A stretch of 24,664 bases of DNA from NCBI GenBank assembly GCA_964453915.1, contig CAYVPW010000020.1:1-24664 (forward strand), given 5' to 3'. Below the pieces are notes generated by a model that had not been told where the DNA came from, did no database searches, and saw only the letters and a program-made list of their open reading frames with translations. The translations under genes and the position numbers were made by a program. Numbering within the stretch: the stretch's first letter is position 1; every line of letters begins with the position of its first letter. This stretch comes from UBA1259 sp964453915 (lineage in GTDB: Bacteria > Bacillota > Clostridia > Christensenellales > Borkfalkiaceae). Below, one piece after another: positions 8,983-16,153 of the stretch.

Positions 8983-9012
8983 TATCTATTTAGAACGCAA
9001 ACTCAAAGATAA
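8701..9012 (+). pseudogene. hslU: truncated hslU fragment, fused to out-of-frame trmFO sequence
   Basis: The first 94 codons match the intact hslU at 9770, including Walker A GPTGVGKT (56-63) and the pore loop GYVGRD (89-94). At 8982/8983, exactly at a codon boundary, the sequence jumps to the 3' part of trmFO. Nine unrelated residues follow before a stop, giving a 103-residue product without Walker B, the sensor motifs or the HslV-docking C-terminus, so it cannot be a working unfoldase. It is a by-product of the tandem duplication. The G-rich ribosome binding site is the same as for the intact gene. Confidence 0.93.
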
Positions 9013-9223
9013 AAGCGTTTCGCTTTTGCCGGAGTGCACTGTTTTGGGTGCGCTTGCAAAATACATTACAACGCCTAACAAGGATTTTCAACCGATGAAC
9101 GCTAACTTCGGTATATTGCCTCCTATTGTAGCGCAAACGAAAGATAAAGCGTTAAAAAAGAGATTACAAGCCGAAAAAAGTTTAAGGGCGATAGAAGATT
9201 ATAAAAAGGAGAACGAGATATGA
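8984..9223 (+). pseudogene. trmFO: orphan 3' fragment of trmFO
   Basis: These 240 bases encode TrmFO residues 358-436 plus the stop, identical to the end of the intact gene at 6844-8154. There is no proper start: a TTG at 9026 is the only in-frame candidate and has no convincing ribosome binding site of its own. The fragment lacks the FAD-binding motif and both cysteines. It exists only because of the tandem duplication. Its stop still overlaps the second hslV start as ATGA. Confidence 0.93.
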
Positions 9224-9756
9224 ACGAATTTATGGGGACTACGATTTGTGCCGTAAAAAAGGACGGGCACACTGCGATTGCAGGAGACGGACAAGTGACG
9301 CTTTCTCAATCGGTAATTTTTAAGAACAATGCGGTAAAGGTAAGGCGCATATACGACGGCAAGGTGATATTCGGATTTGCTGGCAGCGTTGCAGATGCGT
9401 TTACGCTTTCGGAAAGATTTGAGGAAATGCTTAATAAGTTTTCCGGGAATCTTATGAGAAGCGCTGTTGAACTTGCTGAACTTTGGAGAAACGACAAGGT
9501 TGGTAGAAAACTTGAAGCAATGATGATTACCGCAGATAAAGATATGCTTTTAATCGTTTCCGGTTCTGGAGAAGTAATAGAACCGGACGACGGTGTGTGC
9601 GCCATAGGCAGCGGCGGAAATTACGCTTTGGCATCGGCGAGAGCACTTTCTAAATATACTGACTTTTCTGCGGAAGAAATAGCTAAAAAATCACTTGAAA
9701 TAGCAAGTGAAATTTGTGTTTTTACAAACGGTCACATTACTTGCGAAACTTTATAA
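9220..9756 (+). CDS. hslV: ATP-dependent protease subunit HslV (ClpQ), second copy
   Basis: This gene is identical in sequence and length (178 residues) to the copy at 8151, with the same predicted active Thr7 and the same AGGAG site. It is the copy directly upstream of the intact hslU, 13 bases away, so it is the natural partner gene of the HslUV protease in this operon. In Bacillus the order is trmFO-xerC(codV)-hslV(codW)-hslU(codX)-codY. Here xerC is missing between trmFO and hslV, in both copies of the junction. Confidence 0.95.
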   Translation: MNEFMGTTICAVKKDGHTAIAGDGQVTLSQSVIFKNNAVKVRRIYDGKVIFGFAGSVADAFTLSERFEEMLNKFSGNLMRSAVELAELWRNDKVGRKLEAMMITADKDMLLIVSGSGEVIEPDDGVCAIGSGGNYALASARALSKYTDFSAEEIAKKSLEIASEICVFTNGHITCETL

Positions 9757-9763
9757 GGGGGGG
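9757..9763 (+). promoter_or_regulatory. seven-G ribosome binding site of hslU
   Basis: A run of seven G directly follows the hslV stop codon and ends 6 bases before the hslU ATG. It replaces the usual AGGAG and is repeated at 8688-8694 in the other copy. G runs of this length can slip during replication; here a length change would alter spacing and translation of hslU but not its reading frame. Confidence 0.55.
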
Positions 9764-9769
9764 TAAAAA

Positions 9770-11080
9770 ATGGATTTAAGTCCTAAGCAAATAGTTAAAG
9801 AATTAGATAAATATATAATCGGACAAAGCGAAGCGAAAAAGGCGGTTGCCATTGCACTTAGGAACCGTTATAGAAGAAGCAGATTGCCGCTAGCCGAAAT
9901 GGAAGAAATAACGCCTAAAAACATTATAATGAAAGGACCTACGGGGGTAGGTAAAACAGAGATAGCGAGAAGACTTGCAAAATTAGTCGGAGCACCTTTC
10001 GTTAAGATAGAGGCGACTAAATATACCGAAGTCGGCTACGTCGGTAGAGACGTGGAGTCTATGATAAGAGATTTGGTTGAGTGTTCCGTAAGGCTTGTTA
10101 AAGAAGAAAGATTTAAAAAGGTAAACGAAAAAGCGGGCGCGGCGGTAGATGCTAAACTCGTTAAAATGATAGCCGAAGCAAGAAAGTTCGACAGAGGTGA
10201 AACCCCCGTTGACATTTTTGAAAAAAACATCGCCGAAGGGCTAAAAAAAGGGTATTACGACAACGAAATTATAGAGATAGAAGTTGTTGACGCACCCAAG
10301 GCTATGGAACTTCTTCCCGGTGCGGGTGAAATAGCGATAGGAAATATTTTCGGCGATTTTATGCCGAAGAAGAAAAAGAAACGCAAACTTTCCGTTAAAG
10401 AAGCAAGGAGAATGCTTTTAGAAGAAGAAGCGGATAAACTTATAGATAAAGATTCCGTAAACGAAGAAGCAATTCGCCGTGCGGAAAACGAAGGTATTAT
10501 TTTTATAGACGAAATAGATAAAATTGCAGCAAAAGGAAATAAAGGCGGCGGACAAGACGTTTCTAGAGAAGGCGTTCAAAGAGATATTTTGCCGATTGTA
10601 GAAGGTTCTACCGTAATGACAAAGTACGGCGCTATAAAAACCGATTATATTTTATTTATAGCGGCAGGGGCGTTCCACGTTTCTAAAGTTTCGGATTTAA
10701 TACCCGAACTTCAAGGAAGATTCCCGATTTTAGTGGAATTAAAAAGCCTTACAAAAAAGGATTTTGTAGAGATATTAACTACTCCGCAAAACGCAATTAC
10801 GTTGCAATACGCAACGCTGTTAAAGGTAGACGGGGTAGAACTTAAATTTACCGACGAAGCGATAGAGCAAATTGCAGAAGTTGCCGAAAGTATGAACTTA
10901 ACAAGCGAAGACATCGGTGCAAGAAGACTTCACACTGTTATGGAAAACCTTTTAGAAGACATATCTTTCAACGCCGGTGGGGACGAACCCGCAAGAGAAG
11001 TGGTTGTTGATAAAAACTTTGTAATAGAAAAGCTGGGCGTAGAAAAGGCAACTAAGGATTTAAGAAAATACATTCTATAA
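9770..11080 (+). CDS. hslU: ATP-dependent protease ATPase subunit HslU (ClpY)
   Basis: A 436-residue AAA+ unfoldase that feeds substrates to HslV. Walker A GPTGVGKT (56-63), pore loop GYVGRD (89-94), Walker B IIFIDEID (243-250), sensor-2 region DIGARRL (381-387) and the C-terminal LRKYIL, whose family equivalent inserts into HslV, are all present. The I domain lies at about 105-240; at about 199-205 it has the basic run PKKKKKR. The length is close to the E. coli protein (443). The first 94 codons lie in the 1069-bp duplicated unit. hisS begins 14 bases downstream where Bacillus has codY. Confidence 0.97.
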   Translation: MDLSPKQIVKELDKYIIGQSEAKKAVAIALRNRYRRSRLPLAEMEEITPKNIIMKGPTGVGKTEIARRLAKLVGAPFVKIEATKYTEVGYVGRDVESMIRDLVECSVRLVKEERFKKVNEKAGAAVDAKLVKMIAEARKFDRGETPVDIFEKNIAEGLKKGYYDNEIIEIEVVDAPKAMELLPGAGEIAIGNIFGDFMPKKKKKRKLSVKEARRMLLEEEADKLIDKDSVNEEAIRRAENEGIIFIDEIDKIAAKGNKGGGQDVSREGVQRDILPIVEGSTVMTKYGAIKTDYILFIAAGAFHVSKVSDLIPELQGRFPILVELKSLTKKDFVEILTTPQNAITLQYATLLKVDGVELKFTDEAIEQIAEVAESMNLTSEDIGARRLHTVMENLLEDISFNAGGDEPAREVVVDKNFVIEKLGVEKATKDLRKYIL

Positions 11081-11094
11081 AAAAGGAAAGAAAA

Positions 11095-12345
11095 ATGATA
11101 AATTTACCTAAGGGCACTAAAGACGTTTTGCCGAGCGAAAGTTATAAGTGGCAATTGATAGAAAAAACTGCAAGAGAAACGGCGGCGTTGTTCGGAGCAA
11201 AAGAAATACGAACGCCTACTTTTGAGTACACGGAAGTTTTTGCTCGCGGAGTGGGTGATACTACGGATATAGTAAATAAAGAAATGTATACCTTTTTGGA
11301 TAAGGGTGATAGAAGTATCACCTTAAAACCCGAAGGAACGGCGGGGGTAGCCCGTGCTTTTACGGAAAACGGACTTAATAATCAAGCCCTTCCCGCAAAG
11401 TTGTATTATATTACTCAGTGTTTCCGCTACGAGCGTCCTCAAGCGGGTAGATTAAGAGAGTTTCATCAATTCGGAATAGAGTTTTTAGGTGCAACTTCTC
11501 CGGATACAGATGCGGAAGCGATAATGCTTGCAAAAAGTTTTATAGATAAACTTAACATAAAAAACTATACTCTTTATATAAACAGCATCGGCTGTAAAGA
11601 GTGTAGAGCAAAGTATCACGCCGCTTTAAGAGAATATTTAAAAGCGAACTTAGATAAACTTTGTGCTTTGTGTAAAGACAGGTTCGATAAAAATCCGCTC
11701 CGTATTTTGGATTGTAAAAATCCCGAATGTAAAGAGATTGTTAAGGGTGCGCCTTCTATTTTAGATTATATTTGCGACGATTGCAAAGCGCACTTTGAAA
11801 AGGTAAAAAGTTATCTTAACGCTTGCGGCGTTCCCTTTAAGGTAGACGATAAAATCGTTCGCGGGTTAGATTATTATACTAAAACCGTTTTTGAATTCGT
11901 TTCCGAAAACATCGGGGCGCAGGGAACTATTTGCGGCGGCGGTAGGTACGACGGGCTTATCGAACAGTTTGGCGGCGGGAAAGTTTCCGGAGTAGGGTTT
12001 GCCGTAGGTATAGAAAGATTACTTCTTCTTATGGAGAGTTGCGGGGCTGAAATTCCTAAAAACGACGGGGTTGATGTGTACCTTGCACCTATGGGAGAAG
12101 CTGAAAACAAAGAAGCGTTTAGCATTTGCGCAAAATTAAGAGAAGCGGGCGTTTCTTGCGATTCCGATCATATGGGAAGAGGTATAAAAGCTCAATTTAA
12201 GTATGCGGATAAAATCGGCGCAAAGTTTGTGGGCGTTATAGGCTCTAACGAACTTAGCGAAGGAAAGATAAAACTAAAGAATATGGCTACGGGAGAAGAA
12301 GAATACGTAGACATAGCGGATATAGAAAAGCGTTTTAAAAAGTAA
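11095..12345 (+). CDS. hisS: histidyl-tRNA synthetase
   Basis: A 416-residue class II aminoacyl-tRNA synthetase that charges tRNA-His. It has the motif 2 region CFRYERPQAGRLREFHQFG (109-127), the HisRS-specific RGLDYYTKTVFEF (256-268) and GGGRYDGL (281-288), and motif 3 GFAVGIERLLLL (301-312). The C-terminal anticodon-binding domain is about 325-416. Four cysteine pairs lie between motif 2 and the histidine-binding loop (about 167-230), a pattern seen in many bacterial HisRS. An AAGGAAAG ribosome binding site precedes the ATG. There is no T-box or attenuator in the 14-base gap from hslU, so it is read as part of the long operon. Confidence 0.97.
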   Translation: MINLPKGTKDVLPSESYKWQLIEKTARETAALFGAKEIRTPTFEYTEVFARGVGDTTDIVNKEMYTFLDKGDRSITLKPEGTAGVARAFTENGLNNQALPAKLYYITQCFRYERPQAGRLREFHQFGIEFLGATSPDTDAEAIMLAKSFIDKLNIKNYTLYINSIGCKECRAKYHAALREYLKANLDKLCALCKDRFDKNPLRILDCKNPECKEIVKGAPSILDYICDDCKAHFEKVKSYLNACGVPFKVDDKIVRGLDYYTKTVFEFVSENIGAQGTICGGGRYDGLIEQFGGGKVSGVGFAVGIERLLLLMESCGAEIPKNDGVDVYLAPMGEAENKEAFSICAKLREAGVSCDSDHMGRGIKAQFKYADKIGAKFVGVIGSNELSEGKIKLKNMATGEEEYVDIADIEKRFKK

Positions 12346-12349
12346 GGAT

Positions 12350-12781
12350 ATGACGGAATTAGGAAAGGTTGTAGCCGTAAAAAACAGAAGGGCAACCGTA
12401 AAAATAGACAAAAAAGATGAATGCAGCAAGTGCGGAATGTGCGCTTTTCCTAAAAACGCAAGTAGCATAAACGTCAATGCAGAAAATACCGTAAATGCCA
12501 AAGAGGGCGACGACGTTATTATAGAGCGAGATGAAAAAGGAAAACTTTTAGGCGCACTACTAGCCTTTTTAGTGCCGTTGGCTTTGATAGGAATTTGCGT
12601 TTTTGTAGGATATGTTTTGATAAAATCCGAAATTTGGATATTGATTTTAAGCGTAATATCGATTGTCTTGTGGTATACTATACTTGCGCTTATAGATAAA
12701 AGGTTGGCTACTCTTAGCGGATTTTCTTCTAAGATAATTAAAATCGTAAGCGTACGCAAGGAGGATAAAATAAATGAGTGA
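12350..12781 (+). CDS. RseC/MucC-like (SoxR-reducing system) membrane protein
   Basis: A 143-residue protein with the RseC layout. A short N-terminal domain holds three cysteines, C25, C28 and C31, in DECSKCGMC. Two membrane helices follow at about 66-91 and 94-115, then a basic C-terminal tail. RseC in E. coli acts with the Rsx (Rnf-like) complex to keep SoxR reduced; in Clostridia the family has no proven role. An rnf operon lies about 6 kb away on the other strand, which makes a link to Rnf assembly or redox control plausible but unproven. The ribosome binding site is poorly spaced (AAGGA only one base from the ATG), so coupling to hisS is likely. Its end overlaps the thioredoxin gene by 8 bases. 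Confidence 0.75.
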   Translation: MTELGKVVAVKNRRATVKIDKKDECSKCGMCAFPKNASSINVNAENTVNAKEGDDVIIERDEKGKLLGALLAFLVPLALIGICVFVGYVLIKSEIWILILSVISIVLWYTILALIDKRLATLSGFSSKIIKIVSVRKEDKINE

Positions 12782-13097
12782 AATTATTAACGTTTTAGGT
12801 AAAGAAGAATTTGATAAAGAAATAAATTCGGATAAACCCGTGCTTGTAGATTTTTGGGCAAGTTGGTGTAATCCGTGCAAGATGCTTGCACCTATTCTTC
12901 ACGAATTCAACGAAGAATTAGGCGATAAAGTTAAAGTATTAAAAGTAGACGTAGACGAAAACGAAAAGTTGTGCAGGGAATTTGGAATTATATCCATTCC
13001 CACCGTTTTAGTTTTCAAAAACGGCGAAATGGTTGGCAAATCCGTGGGGCTTACTACCAAGGCGGGGCTTTCGGATTTAGTAATTAAACATTTGTAA
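12774..13097 (+). CDS. trxA: thioredoxin
   Basis: A 107-residue single-domain thioredoxin with the redox pair Cys32 and Cys35 in WCNPCK, the buried Asp in LVDFWAS (24-30) and cis-Pro76 in SIPTVLVF. It reduces disulfides in cytoplasmic proteins. The active site reads WCNPC rather than the usual WCGPC, which may shift its redox potential or partners. An AAGGAGG ribosome binding site (12758-12764) lies inside the end of the RseC-like gene, so the two are probably translated together. No thioredoxin reductase gene is in the window. The symbol follows family practice only. Confidence 0.93.
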   Translation: MSEIINVLGKEEFDKEINSDKPVLVDFWASWCNPCKMLAPILHEFNEELGDKVKVLKVDVDENEKLCREFGIISIPTVLVFKNGEMVGKSVGLTTKAGLSDLVIKHL

Positions 13098-13129
13098 AAA
13101 AATATTTTTATATAAAGGAGTGTATACGA

Positions 13130-14380
13130 ATGATAGACTACACCGCATTGAAGAACAGTGACCCCGAACTTTACGAAGGGTTAATGAAGGAACTTTCAAG
13201 ACAAAGAAACAATATCGAACTTATTGCAAGCGAAAACTTCGTTTCTGAAAGCGTAATGCTAGCAGCAGGCAGTTTTTTAACAAATAAGTATGCAGAAGGT
13301 TATCCCGCACACAGATATTACGGCGGTTGCCAATATGTGGATATTGCAGAAAACATTGCTATAGAGCGTGCTAAAAAGTTGTTCGGTGCGGAACACGCAA
13401 ACGTTCAACCGCATTCCGGCGCAAACGCAAACTTTGCAGTTTATTTTGCGGTACTTAACCCCGGTGATACCATTATGGGAATGAGTTTGGCGCACGGCGG
13501 GCATTTAACTCACGGAAGCCCTGTGACTGTTTCCGGTAAGTATTTTAATGCGGTAGGCTACGGCGTAAGTGAAAAGACGGGGACTATCGATTATGACGAT
13601 TTAGAAAAACAAGTTAAAGAAGTCAAACCCAAAATTTTTGTTTGCGGCGCAAGTGCATATCCCAGAATTATAGATTTTAAGAGAATAAGAGAAATTTGTG
13701 ATTCCGTTGGCGCTTATATGATGGTTGATATTGCGCACATTGCAGGTTTGGTTGCCGCAGGACTTCACCCCAGCCCCGTTCCTTATGCGGATTTTGTGAC
13801 TACTACAACGCATAAAACGTTGCGCGGACCGAGAGGCGGTATGATTCTTTGCAAAGAACAATATGCAAAACTAATAGATAAGGCGGTATTCCCCGGCACG
13901 CAAGGAGGTCCTTTAATGCACATTATTGCGGCAAAGGCGGCGGCTTTCGGCGAAGCGTTAAAGCCCGAATTTAAAGAATATCAACAAAAAATAGTCAATA
14001 ACGCAAAGGCTATGAGCAACAAGTTTTTATCTTTGGGCATAAAACTCGTATCCGGCGGAACGGACAATCACTTAATGCTTTTGGATTTATCCGATAGAGA
14101 AGTGACCGGAAAAGATTTAGAAAGAATGTTAGACGAAGTAAATATCACCGTCAATAAAAACGCAGTTCCGTTTGATAAAAGAAGTCCGTTTATATCCAGC
14201 GGCGTGAGAATAGGTACGCCTAGCATTACTTCTCGCGGATTTAACGAAGAAGATTGCGAAAAGATTGCCGAACTTATTACTTTAATAATAGAAAAGAAAG
14301 AACTTGCTTACGACGAAGTGAGAAAAGAAGTTCAAAAACTTATAGATAAACACCCCTTATACGAAGGAGTAATCGTTTAA
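13130..14380 (+). CDS. glyA: serine hydroxymethyltransferase
   Basis: A 416-residue PLP enzyme that interconverts serine and glycine while charging tetrahydrofolate with a one-carbon unit. The PLP lysine is K229 in TTTTHKTLRGPRGG. IELIASENFVS (29-39), YYGGCQYVD (63-71), NVQPHSGANAN (91-101) and MMVDIAHIAGL (197-207) are conserved SHMT segments. An AAGGAG site precedes the ATG; the 32-base gap from the thioredoxin gene is AT-rich without a hairpin. Its product, methylenetetrahydrofolate, is the methyl donor for TrmFO encoded upstream in the same block, though this may be coincidence. Confidence 0.98.
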   Translation: MIDYTALKNSDPELYEGLMKELSRQRNNIELIASENFVSESVMLAAGSFLTNKYAEGYPAHRYYGGCQYVDIAENIAIERAKKLFGAEHANVQPHSGANANFAVYFAVLNPGDTIMGMSLAHGGHLTHGSPVTVSGKYFNAVGYGVSEKTGTIDYDDLEKQVKEVKPKIFVCGASAYPRIIDFKRIREICDSVGAYMMVDIAHIAGLVAAGLHPSPVPYADFVTTTTHKTLRGPRGGMILCKEQYAKLIDKAVFPGTQGGPLMHIIAAKAAAFGEALKPEFKEYQQKIVNNAKAMSNKFLSLGIKLVSGGTDNHLMLLDLSDREVTGKDLERMLDEVNITVNKNAVPFDKRSPFISSGVRIGTPSITSRGFNEEDCEKIAELITLIIEKKELAYDEVRKEVQKLIDKHPLYEGVIV

Positions 14381-14399
14381 TACCAAGGAGCATACTACT

Positions 14400-15383
14400 A
14401 TGTATAAATCAACGTTAGACTTATTAGAGACTGAGATTGCGATAAAATTTATAAAAGACACGTTTGAAAAAGAACTTGCAAAAGCGCTAAAACTTACTAG
14501 AGTTTCCGCACCGTTGTTCGTTTTTCCGGAAACGGGATTGAACGATAACTTAAACGGATACGAAAGAGCGGTAAAGTTCGACGTTTTGCATCTCGGAAAA
14601 GACGTTGAAATAGTTCAATCGCTGGCGAAGTGGAAGAGAATGGCGCTTGCAAAATACGGCTTTAAGGAAGGAACGGGACTATACACGGATATGAATGCAA
14701 TAAGAAGGGACGAACACCCCGATGCGCTTCATTCCGTATACGTAGATCAATGGGACTGGGAAAAAATAATAACCCAAAAAGAAAGGAGCGTATCTTATCT
14801 TAAAAGAACGGTAAAAAGCATTTATAAGGCATTGCTAAAGGTGTCTAAAAAGGTAAGCGAAAAGTATCCAGAACTAAGCCACGATTTGCCGAAAGACATT
14901 ACTTTTATCTCTACTAAAGAACTGGAAAAAGAGTACGGCGATTTAAATAGAAAAGAGAGAGAAGCAGAAGCCTGCAAAAAATACGGTGCAGTATTTTTAT
15001 ACCGTATCGGTTGGGATTTAAGTGATAAACTTCCTCACGATGGCAGAGCAGCCGATTATGATGACTGGAACTTAAACGGTGATATTTTGCTTTGGTACGA
15101 ACCGTTAAATATTGCTTTAGAAATATCTTCTATGGGTATAAGAGTGGATAAAAACAGTCTTGTTAAACAGCTAAAGAAGAAAGATGAATTGTATAAACTA
15201 GACAATCCTTATTGTAAAGGTATTTTAGAAGACAAACTTCCACTTACCATCGGCGGCGGAATAGGTCAATCCAGATTGTGTATGTACTTTTTGAATAAGC
15301 AACACATAGGCGAAGTGCAAGCCTCTGTTTGGAGTGAAGATATGATAAAAGAAAACGCTGAAAAAGGAATACATCTACTTTAA
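14400..15383 (+). CDS. asnA: aspartate--ammonia ligase (asparagine synthetase A)
   Basis: A 327-residue enzyme of the ammonia-dependent AsnA family, built on a class II aminoacyl-tRNA synthetase-like fold. It makes asparagine from aspartate, ammonia and ATP. Conserved segments include VSAPLFV (35-41), QSLAKWKR (73-80), the ATP-site region NAIRRDE (99-105), VDQWDWEK (115-122) and the C-terminal GGGIGQSR (285-292) followed by GEVQASVW. The length matches E. coli AsnA (330). AAGGAG lies about 10 bases before the ATG. The stop codon overlaps the next start as TAATG. Confidence 0.97.
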   Translation: MYKSTLDLLETEIAIKFIKDTFEKELAKALKLTRVSAPLFVFPETGLNDNLNGYERAVKFDVLHLGKDVEIVQSLAKWKRMALAKYGFKEGTGLYTDMNAIRRDEHPDALHSVYVDQWDWEKIITQKERSVSYLKRTVKSIYKALLKVSKKVSEKYPELSHDLPKDITFISTKELEKEYGDLNRKEREAEACKKYGAVFLYRIGWDLSDKLPHDGRAADYDDWNLNGDILLWYEPLNIALEISSMGIRVDKNSLVKQLKKKDELYKLDNPYCKGILEDKLPLTIGGGIGQSRLCMYFLNKQHIGEVQASVWSEDMIKENAEKGIHLL

Positions 15384-16084
15384 TGGAAGAAAAGTTTTCT
15401 AGAATAGGTCTTTTGATAGGCGAAGAAAACCTGAATAAACTTAAAGGCAAACATGTGGCGCTGTTCGGTGTCGGCGGAGTAGGCGGTTTTGTTTTAGAAG
15501 GGCTTGCAAGAAGTGGAATAGGCACTATTACCATGATAGACGGGGATACGGTAGAAGAAAGTAATTTGAATAGACAAATTATTTCTACCGTAGACAATAT
15601 AGGAACGGACAAGGTGGTTGCGGCTAAAAAAAGAGTTGTTTCTATCAATCCGGATATAACCGTAAAAACAAAGAAAATCTTTTTTCTTCCCGAAAATGCG
15701 GACGGTATTGATTTTTCCGAATTCGATTACGTTGTAGACGCAATAGATACGGTTTCCGCAAAAATAGCCATAATAGAACAGGCTAAAAAAAGCGGAGTGC
15801 CCGTTATATCTTGTATGGGTACGGGTGGAAAATTAAATCCGGAAAAGTTAACCGTGTGCGATATAACAAAAACGCAATATTGCCCGCTAGCAAGGGTTAT
15901 GAGAAGAGAACTTGCCAAGCGCAACATAAAAGACGTAAAGGTGGTTTATAGTCCCGAGGAGTGCGTTTTGGCGGCGAGAACGGATAATAAAAAGGTTATA
16001 CCGTCTATGATATTCGTTCCGGCGGTAGCAGGTCTTTTGATCGCCAAAGAAGTGATAAGCGATTTGATTTATAGAGAAGATTAA
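15383..16084 (+). CDS. tcdA: tRNA threonylcarbamoyladenosine dehydratase (TcdA-like E1 enzyme)
   Basis: A 233-residue ThiF/E1-like protein. The nucleotide-binding GVGGVGG (29-35), MIDGDTVEESNLNRQ (51-65, with the conserved Arg64), DYVVDAIDT and CMGTGGKLNPEKL match the YgdL/CsdL (TcdA) branch, which cyclises t6A37 of tRNA to ct6A using ATP. E. coli TcdA is 268 residues and has a C-terminal membrane-associated tail; this protein stops earlier, so it is probably soluble. ThiF or MoeB are less likely because there is no adjacent ThiS or MoaD partner and the YgdL-type middle region fits better. It is the last gene before the terminator at 16101. Confidence 0.88.
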   Translation: MEEKFSRIGLLIGEENLNKLKGKHVALFGVGGVGGFVLEGLARSGIGTITMIDGDTVEESNLNRQIISTVDNIGTDKVVAAKKRVVSINPDITVKTKKIFFLPENADGIDFSEFDYVVDAIDTVSAKIAIIEQAKKSGVPVISCMGTGGKLNPEKLTVCDITKTQYCPLARVMRRELAKRNIKDVKVVYSPEECVLAARTDNKKVIPSMIFVPAVAGLLIAKEVISDLIYRED

Positions 16085-16100
16085 AGAAATAAAAAAAGTA

Positions 16101-16132
16101 AAGCGTCCGTAAGAGTTTTCTTACGGACGCTT
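16101..16132 (+). terminator. bidirectional intrinsic terminator between convergent genes
   Basis: A perfect 13-bp stem, AAGCGTCCGTAAG (16101-16113) and CTTACGGACGCTT (16120-16132), closes a 6-base loop. T-rich sequence follows on the + strand (16131-16146), and an A-rich run precedes it (16084-16100), giving a U-tract for the - strand transcript. It ends the + strand block after tcdA and the - strand gene at 16154. Confidence 0.92.
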
Positions 16133-16153
16133 TTGTGTTTCTTTTGTTGTAGT

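Larger units (their letters stand above)
8983..10051 (+). repeat. 1069-bp direct tandem duplication, right copy
   Basis: This is the second copy of 7914-8982, at an offset of 1069. It begins in the trmFO 3' end and runs through hslV into hslU, where the sequence continues as normal hslU from 10052. The absence of any substitution across more than 1 kb means either a very recent event or an artefact of assembly, strain mixing or amplification. Confidence 0.97.

Noticed and set aside
9026..9223. A small gene starting at TTG 9026
   Set aside because: It is the 3' end of trmFO carried by the tandem duplication, not an independent gene.
7914..10051. Mobile element or integron-type insertion as the cause of the duplication
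   Set aside because: There is no transposase, no terminal inverted repeats, no target-site duplication and only one base of homology at the join.
12274..12759. A 161-codon open frame on the - strand
   Set aside because: It is antisense to the end of hisS and the RseC-like gene, which have clear family matches; it has no ribosome binding site or homology that I recognise.
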